DNA from: a bacterium
GTDB lineage: Bacteria; Planctomycetota; B15-G4; JADJEK01
Direction: 5' to 3'
DNA length: 22,991 nt
Assembly (NCBI GenBank): GCA_030428825.1
Contig: JAUIEL010000021.1
Span: forward strand, 1-22,991
Position numbers and translations under genes: made by a program. Position 1 is the stretch's first letter, and every line of letters starts with the position of its first letter. The notes beneath the pieces are model-generated. The model saw only the letters and a program-made list of their open reading frames with translations, searched no databases and was not told where the DNA came from. Of this stretch, positions 22,329 through 22,991 are shown piece after piece.

Positions 22329-22991
22329 CTCGTTCTGGTCGCCTTCTTCGCGCCGGTCCTGTTCCGCGGGTACGTCGTCCACGCGCACGACAACCGTCTC
22401 GAGGTCGGTCTCCCCGACGAACCGGCCTCCCCGCACCGCTCGAGCCACCTCTTCCAGGACCAGAGCACGATGTTCGTGCCGGAGCTGGCCGAGCACCGGC
22501 GCGACGACGGACGGGCCGGCTGGATCTCGACCTGGTTCCCGCACGCCGGTCTCGGGCGGCCGACGTGGCACCACTTCGGAATCGGCCGCGCGTTCCTCGT
22601 CGATCACGTCCTCTCGTTCCTCGTCGACGATCCGTACGTGGCGTACTCCGCGCTGGCGATCGCCGCGCTCGCGGCGGCGGCCGTCTTCACGCTCCTGTTC
22701 CTCCGCGCCCTCGGCCTCGACCCGATCGCCGCGCTCGCCGGCGCGCTCGCCCTGAGCGCCGGCACGTTCCACGCCGGCTGGCCGACGTTCCTGATGCTGA
22801 ACTGGGGGTTCGCCGGGACGTTCGCGGCGCTCTGGTCGGTCGAGCTCCTCCTCGTGCGTTCGACCCCGCTCCGGTGGGTCGGGCTCGTGCTCGCGCTGCA
22901 CCTCCTGTTGCTCGGGGCGTACCCCCAGCAGGTCGCGTTCCACGCGTGGATCGCCGGGGCGTACGTCCTCTTCCGGACGACGACCGCCCCG
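22308..22991 (+). CDS. Polytopic membrane protein, N-terminal part (YfhO/glycosyltransferase-like), cut by window end
   Basis: The open frame runs from a GTG at 22308 through 228 codons to the last base without a stop, so the gene continues outside. The GTG is the only in-frame start between the DUF4340 stop and the first membrane helix (AWGLLALVLVAFFAPVLF). An extracytoplasmic loop follows with HLFQDQSTMFVPELAEH and GWISTWFPHAGLGRPTWHHFG, then at least four more hydrophobic segments. This layout resembles YfhO-family and GT-C-type membrane proteins, whose first loop usually carries an acidic residue (here Asp/Gln in FQDQS) and the Pro-Trp pattern; the match is by pattern only. The ribosome binding site AGGAG is 12 bases upstream and lies in a hairpin stem. 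It may be part of the ABC locus or the start of a new unit. Confidence 0.7.
   Translation, partial: MAWGLLALVLVAFFAPVLFRGYVVHAHDNRLEVGLPDEPASPHRSSHLFQDQSTMFVPELAEHRRDDGRAGWISTWFPHAGLGRPTWHHFGIGRAFLVDHVLSFLVDDPYVAYSALAIAALAAAAVFTLLFLRALGLDPIAALAGALALSAGTFHAGWPTFLMLNWGFAGTFAALWSVELLLVRSTPLRWVGLVLALHLLLLGAYPQQVAFHAWIAGAYVLFRTTTAP

Overview
The window is very GC-rich (about 70% by eye), with G or C at most third codon positions, GTG and TTG starts, and clear GGAGG-type ribosome binding sites. Several things point to a planctomycete-like bacterium. Two secreted proteins share a Cys/Gly-rich C-terminal module. There is a secretin/TonB short-domain (STN-like) protein, a sulfatase-type hydrolase, an FG-GAP propeller protein and a GldF-GldG/DUF4340 ABC locus. 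This assignment is inferred from protein style; no rRNA or tRNA gene is present to confirm it. I see no complete insertion sequence, CRISPR array or tRNA.

Layout. 1-210 is non-coding as far as I can tell; it holds a 131-bp inverted repeat and a 15-bp tandem repeat. 211-2728 (minus strand) is a three-gene run for the cell envelope: a lipoprotein, an STN-like protein and an HtrA/Deg-type protease. 2847-5188 (plus) encodes a TIGR00266/AIM24 protein, a membrane-anchored M48 metalloprotease and a small two-helix membrane protein. 5202-6481 (minus) is a universal stress protein translationally coupled to an unrecognised protein. 6634-7725 (plus) is a secreted propeller-like protein. A 168-bp imperfect inverted repeat fills the gap to the next, convergent gene.

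7899-12644 is a self-contained nitric oxide response module. It has NorR (minus strand) and, divergently, the di-iron repair protein Ric/YtfE and a quinol-type nitric oxide reductase. A near-consensus sigma-54 promoter lies in the shared intergenic region. NorR would sense NO through its GAF domain and activate this promoter, the reductase would turn NO into N2O, and Ric would repair damaged iron centres. A strong hairpin separates this module from a minus-strand pair: a sulfatase-superfamily lipoprotein followed by a cupin.

14594-17031 (plus) encodes two secreted proteins, a carrier of the Cys/Gly-rich C-terminal module and a seven-bladed FG-GAP propeller. 17232-22991 (plus) is an ABC locus: ATPase, fused GldF-GldG-like permease, a DUF4340 protein interrupted by a frameshift, and the start of a polytopic membrane protein that runs off the window. 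The first three genes overlap by 1-4 bases and are probably one transcription unit.

The observations most worth following up are a GspG-pseudopilin-like insert inside the DUF4340 protein, a hairpin that buries the ribosome binding site and loops out the start codon of the last gene, the NorR/sigma-54 NO module in this apparent host, the shared C-terminal module, and the two long intergenic inverted repeats.
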